64,000 bases of DNA, from the NCBI GenBank assembly GCA_016235455.1, contig JACRKZ010000012.1:1-64000 (forward strand). Reading direction: 5' to 3'. This document shows, piece after piece, positions 45,286-54,707 of the stretch (positions within the stretch are counted from its first letter, which is position 1; each line of letters starts with the position of its first letter). A model generated the notes under the pieces. It was not told where the DNA came from. It worked only from the letters and a program-made list of their open reading frames with translations, and did no database searches. The stretch comes from Armatimonadota bacterium (GTDB taxonomy: Bacteria > Armatimonadota > UBA10988). Position numbers and translations under genes: made by a program.

Positions 45286-45507
45286 CTAGCGCTCGGAGCT
45301 CCAACCTTTGGGTGCCGGCAGGACTGCCGAAGTGCCGCGCGCGGTGCGCGCCTGGCGGCTGGTCCCGCTGGCCGAGGCCTGGGCGAACTTGGCCGTCACC
45401 GGGCCGTTGGTCGTGCCACGCAGCAGCGCGAAGGCGCTACCGGCAACGAGCAACAGGGCGACGGGCAAGACCCAGACCGGAACACGTGACTTGGTGGTAT
45501 GGCGCAT
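45286..45507 (-). CDS. Small membrane-anchored protein behind the third pseudopilin
   Basis: A 73-residue protein with one membrane helix at residues about 10-31 and a basic Thr/Ser/Ala-rich tail. The ATG at 45507 lies 12 bases after the pseudopilin stop at 45520 and is preceded by an AGAGAT-type site, so it is probably co-transcribed. It has no recognisable domain. Its position suggests an accessory to the pseudopilin, an inference. Confidence 0.6.
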   Translation of the reverse strand: MRHTTKSRVPVWVLPVALLLVAGSAFALLRGTTNGPVTAKFAQASASGTSRQARTARGTSAVLPAPKGWSSER

Positions 45508-45519
45508 GGTGTCTATCTC

Positions 45520-46290
45520 TTATTGGCCATGGTGCATGTACGGGCTGCAGGGATAGCCCGCGTAGGCACCTTCGGTGCTGTCCAAACTGTTCGCGTAGAA
45601 GTCGTCGCCACCGGCCCACTTGACGTGGCCGTCGCAGTAGCCCAGGTTGAACCCGCCCGTGTGGCGGAAGAACGCCGCCGGGTTGGGTGACGGGTCGAAC
45701 CCGCAGGTCGCGGCCGAGCCGAAGGCGAAGCCGGGCACCGGGTCGAAGGTGAAGTAGTAGCCCTCCACCAGCAACGCGGCGGCACTGGGATGGACGCTCT
45801 GCTCGGGCCCGGCGTAGTGCCCCCACGGCGGCGCGGAGCCGGGCGCAAAGGACGCCGAGCCGGTGGGGAAGCCGGCGAACATGGCCGTGCCCCACCAGTT
45901 GTAGTAGTCGAACGGCAGCCAGCTGGCCCAGCAGTAGTTGGCGGCCACGCGATACGGTCCGCCGACGCCATCGTACGCGGCCGGGTCGCGCGGGGCGCTG
46001 GGACACAGGAAGACCTGCTGGTTCTTCACGTACGGGCCGGCCAGCTCCATCCAAGAGGCGTAGCCCACGCCGGACGGCGTGGCCCAGTCGGGCGCCCACA
46101 ACTCGTCGTAGTCGGCCGAGTACATGCGCACACCGGTGAGCACCTGCTTGAGGTTCGAGCTGCATGAGCTCTGACGCGCCTTCTCGCGGGCCTTGGCGAA
46201 GACCGGAAAGAGGATCGCCGCCAGGATCGCGATGATCGCGATGACCACCAGCAGCTCGATGAGCGTGAAACCGTGCTGTCGCCGACGCAT
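45520..46290 (-). CDS. Pseudopilin-like protein with DGHVK motif, third copy
   Basis: A 256-residue protein with [16 protein letters not shown] leader, mature Glu5, [19 protein letters not shown] and [13 protein letters not shown] near the C-terminus. It is longer than the two copies at the left end, with a larger variable middle. GGAGG lies ten bases before the ATG at 46290. It is followed by a small membrane protein gene. Upstream on the minus strand AACCTTAAGCG (46343-46333) matches the sequence at 35576-35566, before the kinase operon. Role: envelope pseudopilin, known from the family only. Confidence 0.9.
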   Translation of the reverse strand: MRRRQHGFTLIELLVVIAIIAILAAILFPVFAKAREKARQSSCSSNLKQVLTGVRMYSADYDELWAPDWATPSGVGYASWMELAGPYVKNQQVFLCPSAPRDPAAYDGVGGPYRVAANYCWASWLPFDYYNWWGTAMFAGFPTGSASFAPGSAPPWGHYAGPEQSVHPSAAALLVEGYYFTFDPVPGFAFGSAATCGFDPSPNPAAFFRHTGGFNLGYCDGHVKWAGGDDFYANSLDSTEGAYAGYPCSPYMHHGQ

Positions 46291-46524
46291 GGGAGTTCAA
46301 CCTCCGTGGCGTCTATCGGCCGATGTCACACGCGCTTAAGGTTAAAATCCCCCACGACCGGCCTTATGTTGCCCCAGCCGGGTCCGCCGACTCGGCTCGC
46401 CACCCGGGTTCCAGAACCGATCCCGCTGCCCAGGCGGCGCGGGTTGGCAATGATGAGCACGAACGGCGTTCGGCCCGACTCGGCCCGACTCACGACGGCT
46501 TATCCTGAAACCCGCGCCGGGCGC

Positions 46525-46554
46525 TTGATCCGGGGTACCCGGGCGCTATATAAC
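46525..46554 (+). promoter_or_regulatory. Sigma-70-type promoter for the structured leader
   Basis: TTGATC (46525-46530), an 18-base spacer and TATAAC (46549-46554), in an AT-rich patch (CTATATAACGGTAATTGG) that stands out in this GC-rich window. Transcription would start near 46561, giving a leader of about 253 bases before the ATG at 46814. Confidence 0.55.
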
Positions 46555-46560
46555 GGTAAT

Positions 46561-46813
46561 TGGCTATTTCAGCGGCCGACTTGTCGGCCGTTGGGAAAGC
46601 GCCGCAATGACGCGGCGCGCCATGGCCCGTCCGCCTTGGACAGCGGAGCGGGTCATTGGTTGCCACACGAGCCGCGACGATCGACGGATCGGCGAGGTTC
46701 TGGACGGGGGCTCACCGACGAGCCCAAGCGCGGTCGCGTCGCAAGGTGGTTGCGCCGGCCGCAGGTGCGAACCGCTGGGAAACTCCCGGCGCAGCTCTGA
46801 GGGAGGGCTGAAC
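46561..46813 (+). ncRNA. Candidate cis-regulatory leader RNA with alternative pairing at the ribosome site
   Basis: Predicted hairpins in order: 46573-46579 with 46584-46590 (CTTG loop, 7 bp); 46599-46605 with 46612-46618 (7 bp); 46626-46634 with 46643-46652 (one bulge); 46708-46713 with 46720-46725 (6 bp); and 46774-46780 with 46784-46790 (7 bp, one G-U). A long-range pair, CAATGAC (46605-46611) with GTCATTG (46652-46658), competes with the second. CTCCC (46783-46787) can pair either in the last hairpin or with GGGAG (46801-46805) of the ribosome site GGGAGG, so the leader could switch translation on and off. It does not match a riboswitch class I know. The downstream HD-GYP gene makes a second-messenger ligand worth testing, which is speculation. 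Confidence 0.45.
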
Positions 46814-46996
46814 ATGAAGAAACACGCCAGGCGCGTGCTGGTGCTGCTCGTCGTCGCCATGTCGGCCATCTTGGCCGGCTGTGGTGCCGGTGCGACGAGC
46901 GCGCAGGGCGGACGGCTGTACATCATCGGTATCGAGGCCAAGCCGACGACCGGCTCGCCCACGCCGTTGCCTCCTCCTCCTCCGTCTACTCCGTAA
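46814..46996 (+). CDS. Tiny Pro-rich lipoprotein downstream of the structured leader
   Basis: A 60-residue protein. MKKHARRVLVLLVVAMSAILAGC is a lipoprotein signal with lipobox LAGC (Cys23). The mature part is only about 37 residues and ends in a Pro/Thr-rich tail (TPLPPPPPSTP). GGGAGG lies seven bases before the ATG. It has no known domain. The small size, the long leader and its own hairpin afterwards suggest a tightly regulated small envelope lipoprotein; function unknown. Confidence 0.7.
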   Translation: MKKHARRVLVLLVVAMSAILAGCGAGATSAQGGRLYIIGIEAKPTTGSPTPLPPPPPSTP

Positions 46997-47005
46997 CTCC
47001 TCGGT

Positions 47006-47035
47006 GGGCTGGCCAGCTCACGGGCCGGCCAGCCC
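47006..47035 (+). terminator. Hairpin after the tiny lipoprotein gene
   Basis: A perfect 9-bp stem, GGGCTGGCC (47006-47014) with GGCCAGCCC (47027-47035), begins 10 bases after the stop at 46996. There is no T-tract, so termination would be weak or factor-dependent. Confidence 0.35.
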
Positions 47036-47119
47036 ATCGAAGAGAGTCATCAGCTCGCAGGAGCGTGAAGGAGTCTCTAGCGCGATGGTGTATGATCAAC
47101 GACCAAGGATGGGACGTTG

Positions 47120-47755
47120 ATGAGTACGGCGCCAAGGGACCAACAACTAGAGACCATCATCCGCCTGTCGTTCGTGGCTGAGTTCCGCGATTCCGATACC
47201 GGCAACCACCTACAGCGCGTCAGCCTCCTGGCCAAGCTGCTGGCCGAGGAACTGGGACTCGCCGCCGCCGAGGCGACGCTCATCGCCATGGCTACGCCGA
47301 TGCACGACATCGGCAAGGTCGCCATCCCCGACGATATTCTGCTCAAGCCGGGCCGACTGACGCCCGACGAGCGCCGGGTCATGCAGGACCATACCGTCAT
47401 CGGCATGCGTCTGCTGGCCGGCAGCGAGGCCGAACTGCTCAAGACGGCCTGCCGCATCACCCGCGGGCACCACGAGCACTGGGACGGCCGCGGCTATCCC
47501 GACGGTATCGGCGGCGAAGACATCCCCATCGAGGCGCGCATCGTGGCGCTGGTGGACGTCTACGACGCGCTGGTCACCAAGCGCATCTACAAGCCGGCCG
47601 CCTCGCACGAGGAGGCCGCCGAGATCCTGCGCAGCGCCAGCGGCAGCCAGTTCGACCCCGCGGTCGTGGATGCGTTCTTCCGCGTCGAGGATCGCGTGCT
47701 GGCCATTATGAGCGAGTACGGCGAAGACGACGAAGACGACGGCTGGACAGTCTAG
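47120..47755 (+). CDS. HD-GYP-type cyclic-di-GMP phosphodiesterase
   Basis: A 211-residue single-domain protein. HLQRVSLLAKLLAEELG starts the domain, MHDIGKVAIPDDILLKPGRLTPDERRVM carries the catalytic HD, and ITRGHHEHWDGRGYPDGIGGEDIPIEARIVALVDVYDAL carries HHEHWDGRGYP, the signature loop. All metal ligands of an active enzyme appear to be present, unlike the degenerate RR at 31091. It has no receiver or membrane part, so the input must come from elsewhere. ATG at 47120 is preceded by AAGGAT; the codon before it is TTG, a second possible start. The C-terminus is acidic (EDDEDDG). Confidence 0.9.
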   Translation: MSTAPRDQQLETIIRLSFVAEFRDSDTGNHLQRVSLLAKLLAEELGLAAAEATLIAMATPMHDIGKVAIPDDILLKPGRLTPDERRVMQDHTVIGMRLLAGSEAELLKTACRITRGHHEHWDGRGYPDGIGGEDIPIEARIVALVDVYDALVTKRIYKPAASHEEAAEILRSASGSQFDPAVVDAFFRVEDRVLAIMSEYGEDDEDDGWTV

Positions 47756-47784
47756 CCGGTCGGATCGGGGTGTGGGAGAAACCA

Positions 47785-48888
47785 ATGCGCGTGCGCGTCT
47801 TGTGTCTCGTTTCGCTGGCGTTGGCGTTGGGTGGCTGTGAGCCGGTCCGCATCGGCCTGACGGTGCACTCGCCCAATCGCGTCGACGCGACGCTCACGGC
47901 CACTGTCGGTGCCGCCGACCGCGAGTTGGCCGAGGCCACGCTGCGGCGCCTGGCGCCCGGCAAATGGGACCTGGACGCGACGCCCGGCGCCGACTCCGTG
48001 CGCCTGGAACTCGAGCGCACGTTCGACCCCAAGGTTGACCCCGAGATCAAGGTGACGCGCACCGAGGGCGGCTTCCCCTGGGTCCGCCACGCCACCACGG
48101 TGGCCGGCGAGTTCACGCTGCCGGCGCTCCAGCCCGAGCATCTGCTGAGCAAGGTGCTGGCCGACATCCCGCTTGAGCTGTCCGTCGTCCTGCCCGGCCG
48201 AGTCACCCAGGTCAAGGGCGGCAAGGCGCACGGCGGCACCGCACTCTTCGCCACCAAGCTGTCCGAGCTCGAAGGCAAGAAGATGGCCTTCGAGGCCACG
48301 GCCGTCGGCTGGCGCCGCGGCGCCGTGGGTGCCTGGGGCGTCATTCTGCTGGTCATGTTGTGGGTACTGTGGCCCTGGATCATGCCGCCGCCCGAAGTCC
48401 GCGCCCGCCGCCGCGAGGCCGCCGCGCAACGTGCCGCCCAGCGGGCCGCCGTGCGCCAGGCGCGCGCCGCCAGTCAGGCCGAGCGCGATGCTAAGAACGC
48501 CGAGAAGGCCGCCAAACGCGCCGAAGTCGCCGCTGCGCGCGCCGAGAAGGATGCCGCCAAGGCCGCCAAGCGCGCTGAGAAGGACGCCGCCCGCCAGGTT
48601 GCCAAGCAGGCCGACGAAGCCAAGGCGGTGGCCGAAGCCGACGCCGCCGTCGAGCAGGTCGCCGAAGTGGCCCAGCCGACCCGTCGGCGCGGGCTGTTCG
48701 GCCGGCGCAAGGGCCAAGCCGAGCCGGTCGCGGAACCGGTGGCCGACGTGGTGGCCGAGCCGATCGCCGAACCCGTGGCCGACGTCGTGGTCGAGCCGAC
48801 GCCCGAGCCCGAGATCGTCGACGAGCCCGAACCGCGTGCGGTCGAGCCCGAGGCGCCGGCCGGTGACGGCGGCGAGCCCAGCCCTTAG
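47785..48888 (+). CDS. Lipoprotein with a membrane helix and Ala/Lys-rich coiled-coil tail
   Basis: A 367-residue protein. The signal ends in lipobox LGGC (Cys16). Residues about 20-170 are a beta-rich outer domain of the LppM-like kind (GLTVHSPNRVDATLTATV). A membrane helix lies at about 187-205 (VILLVMLWVLWPWIMPP), then an Ala/Arg/Lys-rich charged coil (about 210-295) and an acidic Pro/Val/Glu repeat tail (EPVAEPVADVV repeats). The tail is poised in the cytoplasm and would bind protein or nucleic acid. GGGAG is six bases before the ATG at 47785. Similar layouts occur in Armatimonadota and Actinobacteria; function unknown. Confidence 0.65.
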   Translation: MRVRVLCLVSLALALGGCEPVRIGLTVHSPNRVDATLTATVGAADRELAEATLRRLAPGKWDLDATPGADSVRLELERTFDPKVDPEIKVTRTEGGFPWVRHATTVAGEFTLPALQPEHLLSKVLADIPLELSVVLPGRVTQVKGGKAHGGTALFATKLSELEGKKMAFEATAVGWRRGAVGAWGVILLVMLWVLWPWIMPPPEVRARRREAAAQRAAQRAAVRQARAASQAERDAKNAEKAAKRAEVAAARAEKDAAKAAKRAEKDAARQVAKQADEAKAVAEADAAVEQVAEVAQPTRRRGLFGRRKGQAEPVAEPVADVVAEPIAEPVADVVVEPTPEPEIVDEPEPRAVEPEAPAGDGGEPSP

Positions 48889-48915
48889 CCGGGAACGGCG
48901 GACCAGCATGGCGCG

Positions 48916-51390
48916 CTAGCCGGGCGATGCTCGGTCCATCAACCAGGCACGCCAGGCCCACGGCCTCAGCCGGGCATCAGTGGACTCTGGCTTGAGTGGC
49001 GATTCCACCAGGTCACACGGCGTGGCTTGCCAGCCGGGCGGCGCCATGCCGAACCGACCGTCGACCGTCCCGCTCGTGGGATTCCACAGCCGCGCCACCA
49101 GCTTGCCGGGCTGCGTCTCCGCGGGCTTGAGCGCCCAGACGACCGCTCGCGGGTCGCGAGGTGCGCCGAGGCTGTACGTCGTCGCCGGCAGGCGGCCCAG
49201 GCTCTGCCCCACCCGCACCGCCAGGAACGGGTTCTGATGTTCGAGGCTGAAGCGCAGTGCATCGCTGGGCTCGGCCCGGCCGTGTGCCCACAACGCGAAG
49301 CGCTGCAGGAACCGTGTTTCGCCGCCCTGGTTCCTGAGACCCAGGCCTGGCCCGTCCACCTGGCCGCCGGCCAGCACCGAGAGCAGCGGTGTGCGCGTAT
49401 CGAGCTGCCCGACTGTGCTGTGGCCCAGGCGGAAGAACGACAGGTCGGCGTTGGACAGCGTGAGCCCGTGGTCGGCGCTCGATGCATCGACGAAGTGGTT
49501 CAGCGTCAGCCAGTCGTAACGGGCGTTGCGCGGTGAGTAGTGCCCGCCCTCGCCGCTCAGCTTGGCGGTCAGGATGGCGCCGAGCTCCTCGTGCCGCACG
49601 GTGAAGTCGTCCAGGTTCAGCCCGAAGCCCCAGGTCAGCGTCTGGCCGAAGTTCTGCTCGACGCGGCACTCGATGGCGACGCGTGGCGAGCCCGCGGTGA
49701 GCGTGACCCGCGTGGTGTGGCGCACCGGCTGGTCGGCGGTGGACAACAGCGTGGCGGACAGCGGGCCGGCCTCCTCGACGCTGATCGTGCCACCGCTGGG
49801 CCCCAGGTCGCACAGGGCGCGACCGTCGACGGCGCGCACCGCCTCGCGGCCGCTGGCCCGGTCGATCAGGCTGGTGATCGCGCCGTTGGGCGCCAGCGTC
49901 ACGGCCACCAGGCCGTTGTCGAGGCATGCGCCATCGACGCGCACCGGCTCGGCCACCAACGGCGCGCGGCCGGGCCGCAGGGCGACCACGACGTAGCCCA
50001 GCGGCGGCACCGTCAGGCGCACGCGCAAGCGATCGCCGAGGCGCTGGCTCGGCAGCGGCCGGGCGTCACGCAGGTCGACGGCGATGCGTGCGTCGCCAGC
50101 CGGCAGCGGCAGGTCGACCACATCGGTGCGCGACCAGCTCAGCGCATTGACCACGGCATACCGCGGCTCAGCCGATGGCCCGCCGGCGACGGCGTTGCCC
50201 AGCCGGCCGCGTCCGGCCTCCTCGACGGCGGCCACATGCCGGTCGACCCGGTCGGCGAGGCTCCGCTGCCAGGCGGTCCGCACCTCACGCGAGACCGGCC
50301 CATCGGCGGTCCAGTCGTGGTCCCAGTAGAGCCCGAGCGCTTCGTTGGCGGCCCACCGCGTGTCACTCGCGGGGTCGGTGTCGCCCGCGCCGGCCGACGT
50401 GGCCAGGGCCAGCATGAACTCAGCGCCGCGCAGTCGTTCGACCGCGCGGCGCACGCGCGAAGTGGTCTCCATCAGCGAGCAGCTGTAGGTGTCCCACTCG
50501 TTGCCGAAACTGGCGGTGACGCTCGGCAGCTGGCCGCCAAGCGACTGCTCCACCGCCTGGAAGTAGTCCAGCTGGTTGGACACGACCACGCGGCAGGTGT
50601 CTGTCGTTTTGGCTCGCGCGGCCTGAAGGATGGCGTCGTTGGTGGTGCTCAGGTCGTCCCAACCCTGGCCGAACAGCCCGATGATCGGGTACGGATGGCG
50701 GCGGCGGAACTCGGGATCGCCGAGCACGAAGTCGATGGCCTCGGCCGGCCGGCGTGCTTCGGCATAGCCGCCGACCATGGCGTTGTCGCGCAGCATGGAG
50801 TACCACTTGCACAGCACCCGGCTGCCGTCGAGCCCGGTCCACCAGAACACCTCATGCTCGCGGTCGCCAGGCCGATCCATGCGGCTCGCGCAGCCGCAGA
50901 TGCCGCGCCAGGTGTAGCGGATGCCCGATCCTGCCCAGAGCGTGGCCAGGCCGAGCGGTTGGGTCTGATTCTCCATGGCCACACCCAGCACCATGGGCAG
51001 GCTGTACTGCTGCCGCAGCCGCGCGCCGTCGTACAGGCCGCGCAGCACGGCCTCGGTGGGCATGCCGCCGTAGGTCGAGCAGAGCGTGGTCAGCGGCACG
51101 CTGATGTGGCCGTCGCGCACTCGCGCCAGCAGGCGCTCGAACGCGGCGGGCGGCCGCGCGCGCTCGTACTCGCGCAGCCAGAAGGCACCGTCGACGCAGA
51201 ACCGCGCCTGCAAGTCGCTCGGCTCGCCAGCGGTCTGATCGATGCGGTCCAGCCACCAGTCGAGCATCTCGCAGAACGCCTGCCGGTAGCGCTCGCCGTC
51301 CGCCGTCCAGTAGTAGTCGGTGTGGTCGTCGGGCGCGACGTAGATGGTCGTCGGGCCGGCCACAAGACCCAGCGCCAGCATCCAGACCAT
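48916..51390 (-). CDS. GH38-type alpha-mannosidase-like enzyme
   Basis: An 824-residue protein with a short hydrophobic N-terminus (residues 1-13) that may act as a signal. It resembles GH38: a first barrel with YVAPDDHTDYYW (the His and Asp of the metal site) and SFGNEWDTYSCS, a three-helix region, and then the C-terminal beta-sandwich (VAVTLAPNGAITSLIDRASGREAV, VEQNFGQTLTWGFGLNLDDF). The family removes alpha-mannose from N-glycan- or mannan-like substrates with a zinc ion. GGAG lies six bases before the ATG at 51390; a TTG at 51402 is the alternative. It lies 45 bases downstream of the SGNH-GH95 gene on the same strand, so the two are probably co-transcribed. Confidence 0.8.
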   Translation of the reverse strand: MVWMLALGLVAGPTTIYVAPDDHTDYYWTADGERYRQAFCEMLDWWLDRIDQTAGEPSDLQARFCVDGAFWLREYERARPPAAFERLLARVRDGHISVPLTTLCSTYGGMPTEAVLRGLYDGARLRQQYSLPMVLGVAMENQTQPLGLATLWAGSGIRYTWRGICGCASRMDRPGDREHEVFWWTGLDGSRVLCKWYSMLRDNAMVGGYAEARRPAEAIDFVLGDPEFRRRHPYPIIGLFGQGWDDLSTTNDAILQAARAKTTDTCRVVVSNQLDYFQAVEQSLGGQLPSVTASFGNEWDTYSCSLMETTSRVRRAVERLRGAEFMLALATSAGAGDTDPASDTRWAANEALGLYWDHDWTADGPVSREVRTAWQRSLADRVDRHVAAVEEAGRGRLGNAVAGGPSAEPRYAVVNALSWSRTDVVDLPLPAGDARIAVDLRDARPLPSQRLGDRLRVRLTVPPLGYVVVALRPGRAPLVAEPVRVDGACLDNGLVAVTLAPNGAITSLIDRASGREAVRAVDGRALCDLGPSGGTISVEEAGPLSATLLSTADQPVRHTTRVTLTAGSPRVAIECRVEQNFGQTLTWGFGLNLDDFTVRHEELGAILTAKLSGEGGHYSPRNARYDWLTLNHFVDASSADHGLTLSNADLSFFRLGHSTVGQLDTRTPLLSVLAGGQVDGPGLGLRNQGGETRFLQRFALWAHGRAEPSDALRFSLEHQNPFLAVRVGQSLGRLPATTYSLGAPRDPRAVVWALKPAETQPGKLVARLWNPTSGTVDGRFGMAPPGWQATPCDLVESPLKPESTDARLRPWAWRAWLMDRASPG

Positions 51391-51435
51391 GGTCTGCTCC
51401 AAACGGCGCGAGCGAGGGCGCCCGCGCTCCGGTCG

Positions 51436-54400
51436 CTACTTCGCGGCGAGGTCGGCGCCGAGCGTCACCGCTCCGCCAGGCCTGGTGTCCAGCGTGACCG
51501 CCCGGTCGCCCAGGCGTACGCGGCATGGGCCGCCGAGGCTTGAGCGGATTGTCGCCGAGGCGAGCTGGCCGTCGCGCCAGCTCAGGTCGACCTCGAACCC
51601 GCCACGACCCCGCAACCCCTGCACCGAGCCCGTGGACCAGGCCGTGGGCAGCGCCGGCAGCAGTTGCAGCTCACCCGCGTGTGACTGCAGCAGCGCCTCA
51701 CAGAGCGCGGCGGTGATGCCGAAGTTGCCGTCGAGCTGCATCGGCGGATGGTTGCCGAACAGGTTGGGCAGCGTGTTGTAGCTCAGCAGGCCGCGCACCA
51801 TCTCGAACACCTTCTCGCCCTGGCCGAACCGTGCCCACAGTGCGCAGCGCCAGGCCCAGGCCCATTCGCGCCGGCTGTCGCCGCTCTGGCCTCGGGCCTC
51901 CAGCGAGGTGCGAGCCGCCTTGGCCAGCTCGGGCGTCAGCGTCTCGGAGATCTGCCGGCCGGGATACACGGCGAACAGGTGCGAGGTGTGCCGGTGCTGG
52001 TCCTTGGGGTCGTCGCGGTCGACCATCCACTCTTGGAGCTGGCCCCACTTCCCGATCTTGGGTCCGAGCAGGTGCGCCTTCATGTCGGTCAGCTTGGCCC
52101 GGTACTCGGGGTCGACACCCAGCGCCTCGGCGGCGGCGATGGTGTTGGTGAACAGATCCCACATGATCTGCTGGTCATAGGAGCAGCCGTCCTCATCGGG
52201 GCCATGCTCGGGCGACCAGCCCATGGGCGCCACCAGCGTGCCGTCCGGCAGCTTCTTGAGCAGATCCTCCCAGAACTCGCACAGCTCGCGCAGCACGGGA
52301 TAGGCCTTGGCCAGATAGGCCCGGTCGCCCGAGAAGGCGTAGTGCTCGTAGAGATGCTGGCCATACCACGCGCCGGCCGGCGTGTTCCACTTCCAGCCAT
52401 GGCCGCCGAAGATGTTGTGGCTGGTGCGCGCGGTCCAGCCGCGGGCGCCGTGGTAGGCCGGCTCAGCCCGGGTGGCGATACGGCTGGGCTCGGCGATGGC
52501 CTGAATCAGATCGAGCAGCGGCACATGGCACTCGGCCAGGTTGGCGGATTCGGCTGGCCAGTAGTTCATCTGCACGTTGATGTTGGTGTGGTAGTCGCTG
52601 TACCAGGCGGGCTTATTGCTGTCGTTCCACAGGCCCTGCAGGTTGGCCGGCAGGCCGCCGGGCCGCGAGCAACTGGCCAGCAGGTAGCGGCCCATGGCGA
52701 ACAGGTCGGCCACCAACTCCGGGTCGTCCGGGTCGTTGGCAAACCGCTTGACGCGCTGGTCGGTGGGCAGAGCAGTGCGGTCGGGCGAAGACGTGCCCAG
52801 GTCGAGCCGCACACGGCCCAGCAGCGCCACCATGTCGGCCTGGTGCGCGGCCAGCAGCGCCGCGTCGTCCTTGGCCAGCGCCGCATCAACCCGTGCCGTG
52901 ACCGCCGGGTGAGGATCGTCGCCACGCCACTTGCGGGCGAAGTCCATGGCGTAGTCGGTGCCCGCGGCCACGACCAGCGTGACGCTGTCGCAGCCGTCGA
53001 GCACCAGCGCGCCGTCCACCGCGCTCAGCTGACCGCCGTCCGCGCGCGCGGCAATCTGCGTCTCGTAGCGCAGGCCGTTGCTCAGGTTGCCCGCACAGGT
53101 CAGGCGTGCACCGTCGGCGGTGACCTTGGCCTGGTGGGCGTCGGCGAAGCGTACGCGGCCCGTGAGCCGGCCGGGCTGGTCGGCGCTGAGCCGCGCGACA
53201 AGCACGCCGTCGGCGTGACTGCAGTACACCTGGCGGCGCCAGGTGGTGCCGGCCAGGTCATACGACACGCGCTGCACGCCGGTGGTCAGGTCCAGCTCGC
53301 GGTGGTAGTTGGCCACGGGTGCCGGGGCCGCGGCGAAGGAGACGCCGTCGAGGCCGATCTCGGCCAACTGGTAACGCATCTCGCCGTGGTTCTCGGTGAA
53401 CGTGAGCCGGTAGTAGCGGTACCTGGTCGCGTTGGCGCACGTGTATGCGCGCCGCTCGCCCCGCTTGGCGAACTGCGGCTGGTCGGCGCGCTTGTCCAGG
53501 TCCACCCAGGTCTGGCCGTCGGTCGAGCCGGCCAGGATCCAGGCCTTCGGGTCGCGCGTGGGCGTGTCGTTGGCCGCGACCAGGCTGTAGCCGGTGACGG
53601 CGACTTCGCCACCGGCGGGCAGCGCCACCTGCCAGACCAGCGGCTTGCCCTGATGCTCCACGCACCACTTGGTATCGGGCTGACCATCGGCCGACTGCTG
53701 CACGCTCTCATAGTCATAGAACGACGCCTGGCCGCTGGGGCAACTGACGACGGCGGCACCGGGCGCGCTGGTCTGGGGCAGGTCGACGAACAGGTCGCCC
53801 AGGTTCTGGTACGAGCCCATCGAGTCGTAGTCGCCCGAGGGATTCTCGTCGCCGGTCCACAGGCTGTTCTCGTTGAGCTGGATGCGCTCGGTGGGCACGC
53901 CGCCAAAGACCATTGCGCCGAGCCGGCCGTTGCCCACGGGCAGCGCCTCGCCCGACCAGTTCGTCGCCGGCCTGGTGTACCAGATGGCCGGTCGCACTCG
54001 GCTCAGCCCGTTCGCCACCGCTTCCGCCATGAGTCGATATCCTTCCGTGTTCGGATGAACCTTGTCCGGCGCCAACTCGGGCCGGCCGAGCAGCACGGGA
54101 TGCATGTCGAGCACCTCGACGCCGATCTCACCCGCGGACCGGAGCAGGTCGGGGATGACTTCGTCGCGGATACGCCCCTCATCGATGCCCCACTGACCAG
54201 GGAAGGCGGCCATGGGCGTCAGCAGCACCACGCGCGGCCGGCTGGGCCAGTCGCGCAGTTCGGCCACGGTGGCCTTCAGATCAGCGCCGAAGTCGGCCCG
54301 GTGCGCCCAGTTCTGGGGTTTGGAGTCGTTGCCGCCGAGCGACAGCAGGACCAGTTGCGGGCCGAAGGCCTTGGCCCGCTGCCAGGCCTCCTCGCGCACG

Positions 54401-54654
54401 TACGGCTTGTCGCCCGCGCGCAGCATGGTCGACCCGCTGACCGCGAAGTTGACCACCTGGTAGCCCGGCCCGAGCAGCCGGGCCAGCCGCGGCGGCCAGC
54501 CTTCGGTCTCGGCATGGGCCGCGCCCACGCCGACGACGATGCTGTCGCCCAGGCAGGCCACGCGTAGCGGCGCGGGTGCCGCCTGCACGGTGCCGGCCAG
54601 CAGGCACAAGGCGACCAGGGCACGACGCACGACGGCCAGACGGCACGGGATCAT
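51436..54654 (-). CDS. Fusion of an SGNH esterase and a GH95 alpha-L-fucosidase
   Basis: A 1072-residue secreted protein. It has a signal peptide (residues 1-25), then an SGNH hydrolase at about 30-220 with GDSIVVG, LGGNDS and DKVHPN (Ser, Asn, Asp-His). GH95 follows with [21 protein letters not shown]. An F5/8-type beta-sandwich insert lies at about 310-460 ([42 protein letters not shown]). The helical barrel has [22 protein letters not shown] and [14 protein letters not shown], which contain the Asn, Glu and Asp catalytic positions of GH95. It would deacylate and then remove alpha-1,2-fucose from a glycan in one polypeptide. GGAG is seven bases before the ATG. Confidence 0.85.
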   Translation of the reverse strand: MIPCRLAVVRRALVALCLLAGTVQAAPAPLRVACLGDSIVVGVGAAHAETEGWPPRLARLLGPGYQVVNFAVSGSTMLRAGDKPYVREEAWQRAKAFGPQLVLLSLGGNDSKPQNWAHRADFGADLKATVAELRDWPSRPRVVLLTPMAAFPGQWGIDEGRIRDEVIPDLLRSAGEIGVEVLDMHPVLLGRPELAPDKVHPNTEGYRLMAEAVANGLSRVRPAIWYTRPATNWSGEALPVGNGRLGAMVFGGVPTERIQLNENSLWTGDENPSGDYDSMGSYQNLGDLFVDLPQTSAPGAAVVSCPSGQASFYDYESVQQSADGQPDTKWCVEHQGKPLVWQVALPAGGEVAVTGYSLVAANDTPTRDPKAWILAGSTDGQTWVDLDKRADQPQFAKRGERRAYTCANATRYRYYRLTFTENHGEMRYQLAEIGLDGVSFAAAPAPVANYHRELDLTTGVQRVSYDLAGTTWRRQVYCSHADGVLVARLSADQPGRLTGRVRFADAHQAKVTADGARLTCAGNLSNGLRYETQIAARADGGQLSAVDGALVLDGCDSVTLVVAAGTDYAMDFARKWRGDDPHPAVTARVDAALAKDDAALLAAHQADMVALLGRVRLDLGTSSPDRTALPTDQRVKRFANDPDDPELVADLFAMGRYLLASCSRPGGLPANLQGLWNDSNKPAWYSDYHTNINVQMNYWPAESANLAECHVPLLDLIQAIAEPSRIATRAEPAYHGARGWTARTSHNIFGGHGWKWNTPAGAWYGQHLYEHYAFSGDRAYLAKAYPVLRELCEFWEDLLKKLPDGTLVAPMGWSPEHGPDEDGCSYDQQIMWDLFTNTIAAAEALGVDPEYRAKLTDMKAHLLGPKIGKWGQLQEWMVDRDDPKDQHRHTSHLFAVYPGRQISETLTPELAKAARTSLEARGQSGDSRREWAWAWRCALWARFGQGEKVFEMVRGLLSYNTLPNLFGNHPPMQLDGNFGITAALCEALLQSHAGELQLLPALPTAWSTGSVQGLRGRGGFEVDLSWRDGQLASATIRSSLGGPCRVRLGDRAVTLDTRPGGAVTLGADLAAK

Positions 54655-54707
54655 CGCAGCACTCCGTGGTCGGAGTTCGCGGCGCCGGTGGGTCATCCTC
54701 TGTGGGC

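Larger units (their letters stand above)
46291..46813. other. Intergenic region of 523 bp holding a promoter and a structured leader
   Basis: The left part carries the upstream region of the pseudopilin gene. From 46525 a promoter and then a 250-base leader run rightwards to the small lipoprotein at 46814. Between about 46370 and 46520 I see no gene or obvious signal. Confidence 0.6.

Noticed and set aside
46561..46813. A c-di-GMP or cobalamin riboswitch
   Set aside because: I compared the leader with the conserved core strings of both classes that I remember and found no match; it is reported only as an unassigned structured leader.
46607..46813. A leader peptide frame in phase with the lipoprotein
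   Set aside because: It would add about 70 low-complexity residues before a perfect lipoprotein signal, and no ribosome site precedes it.
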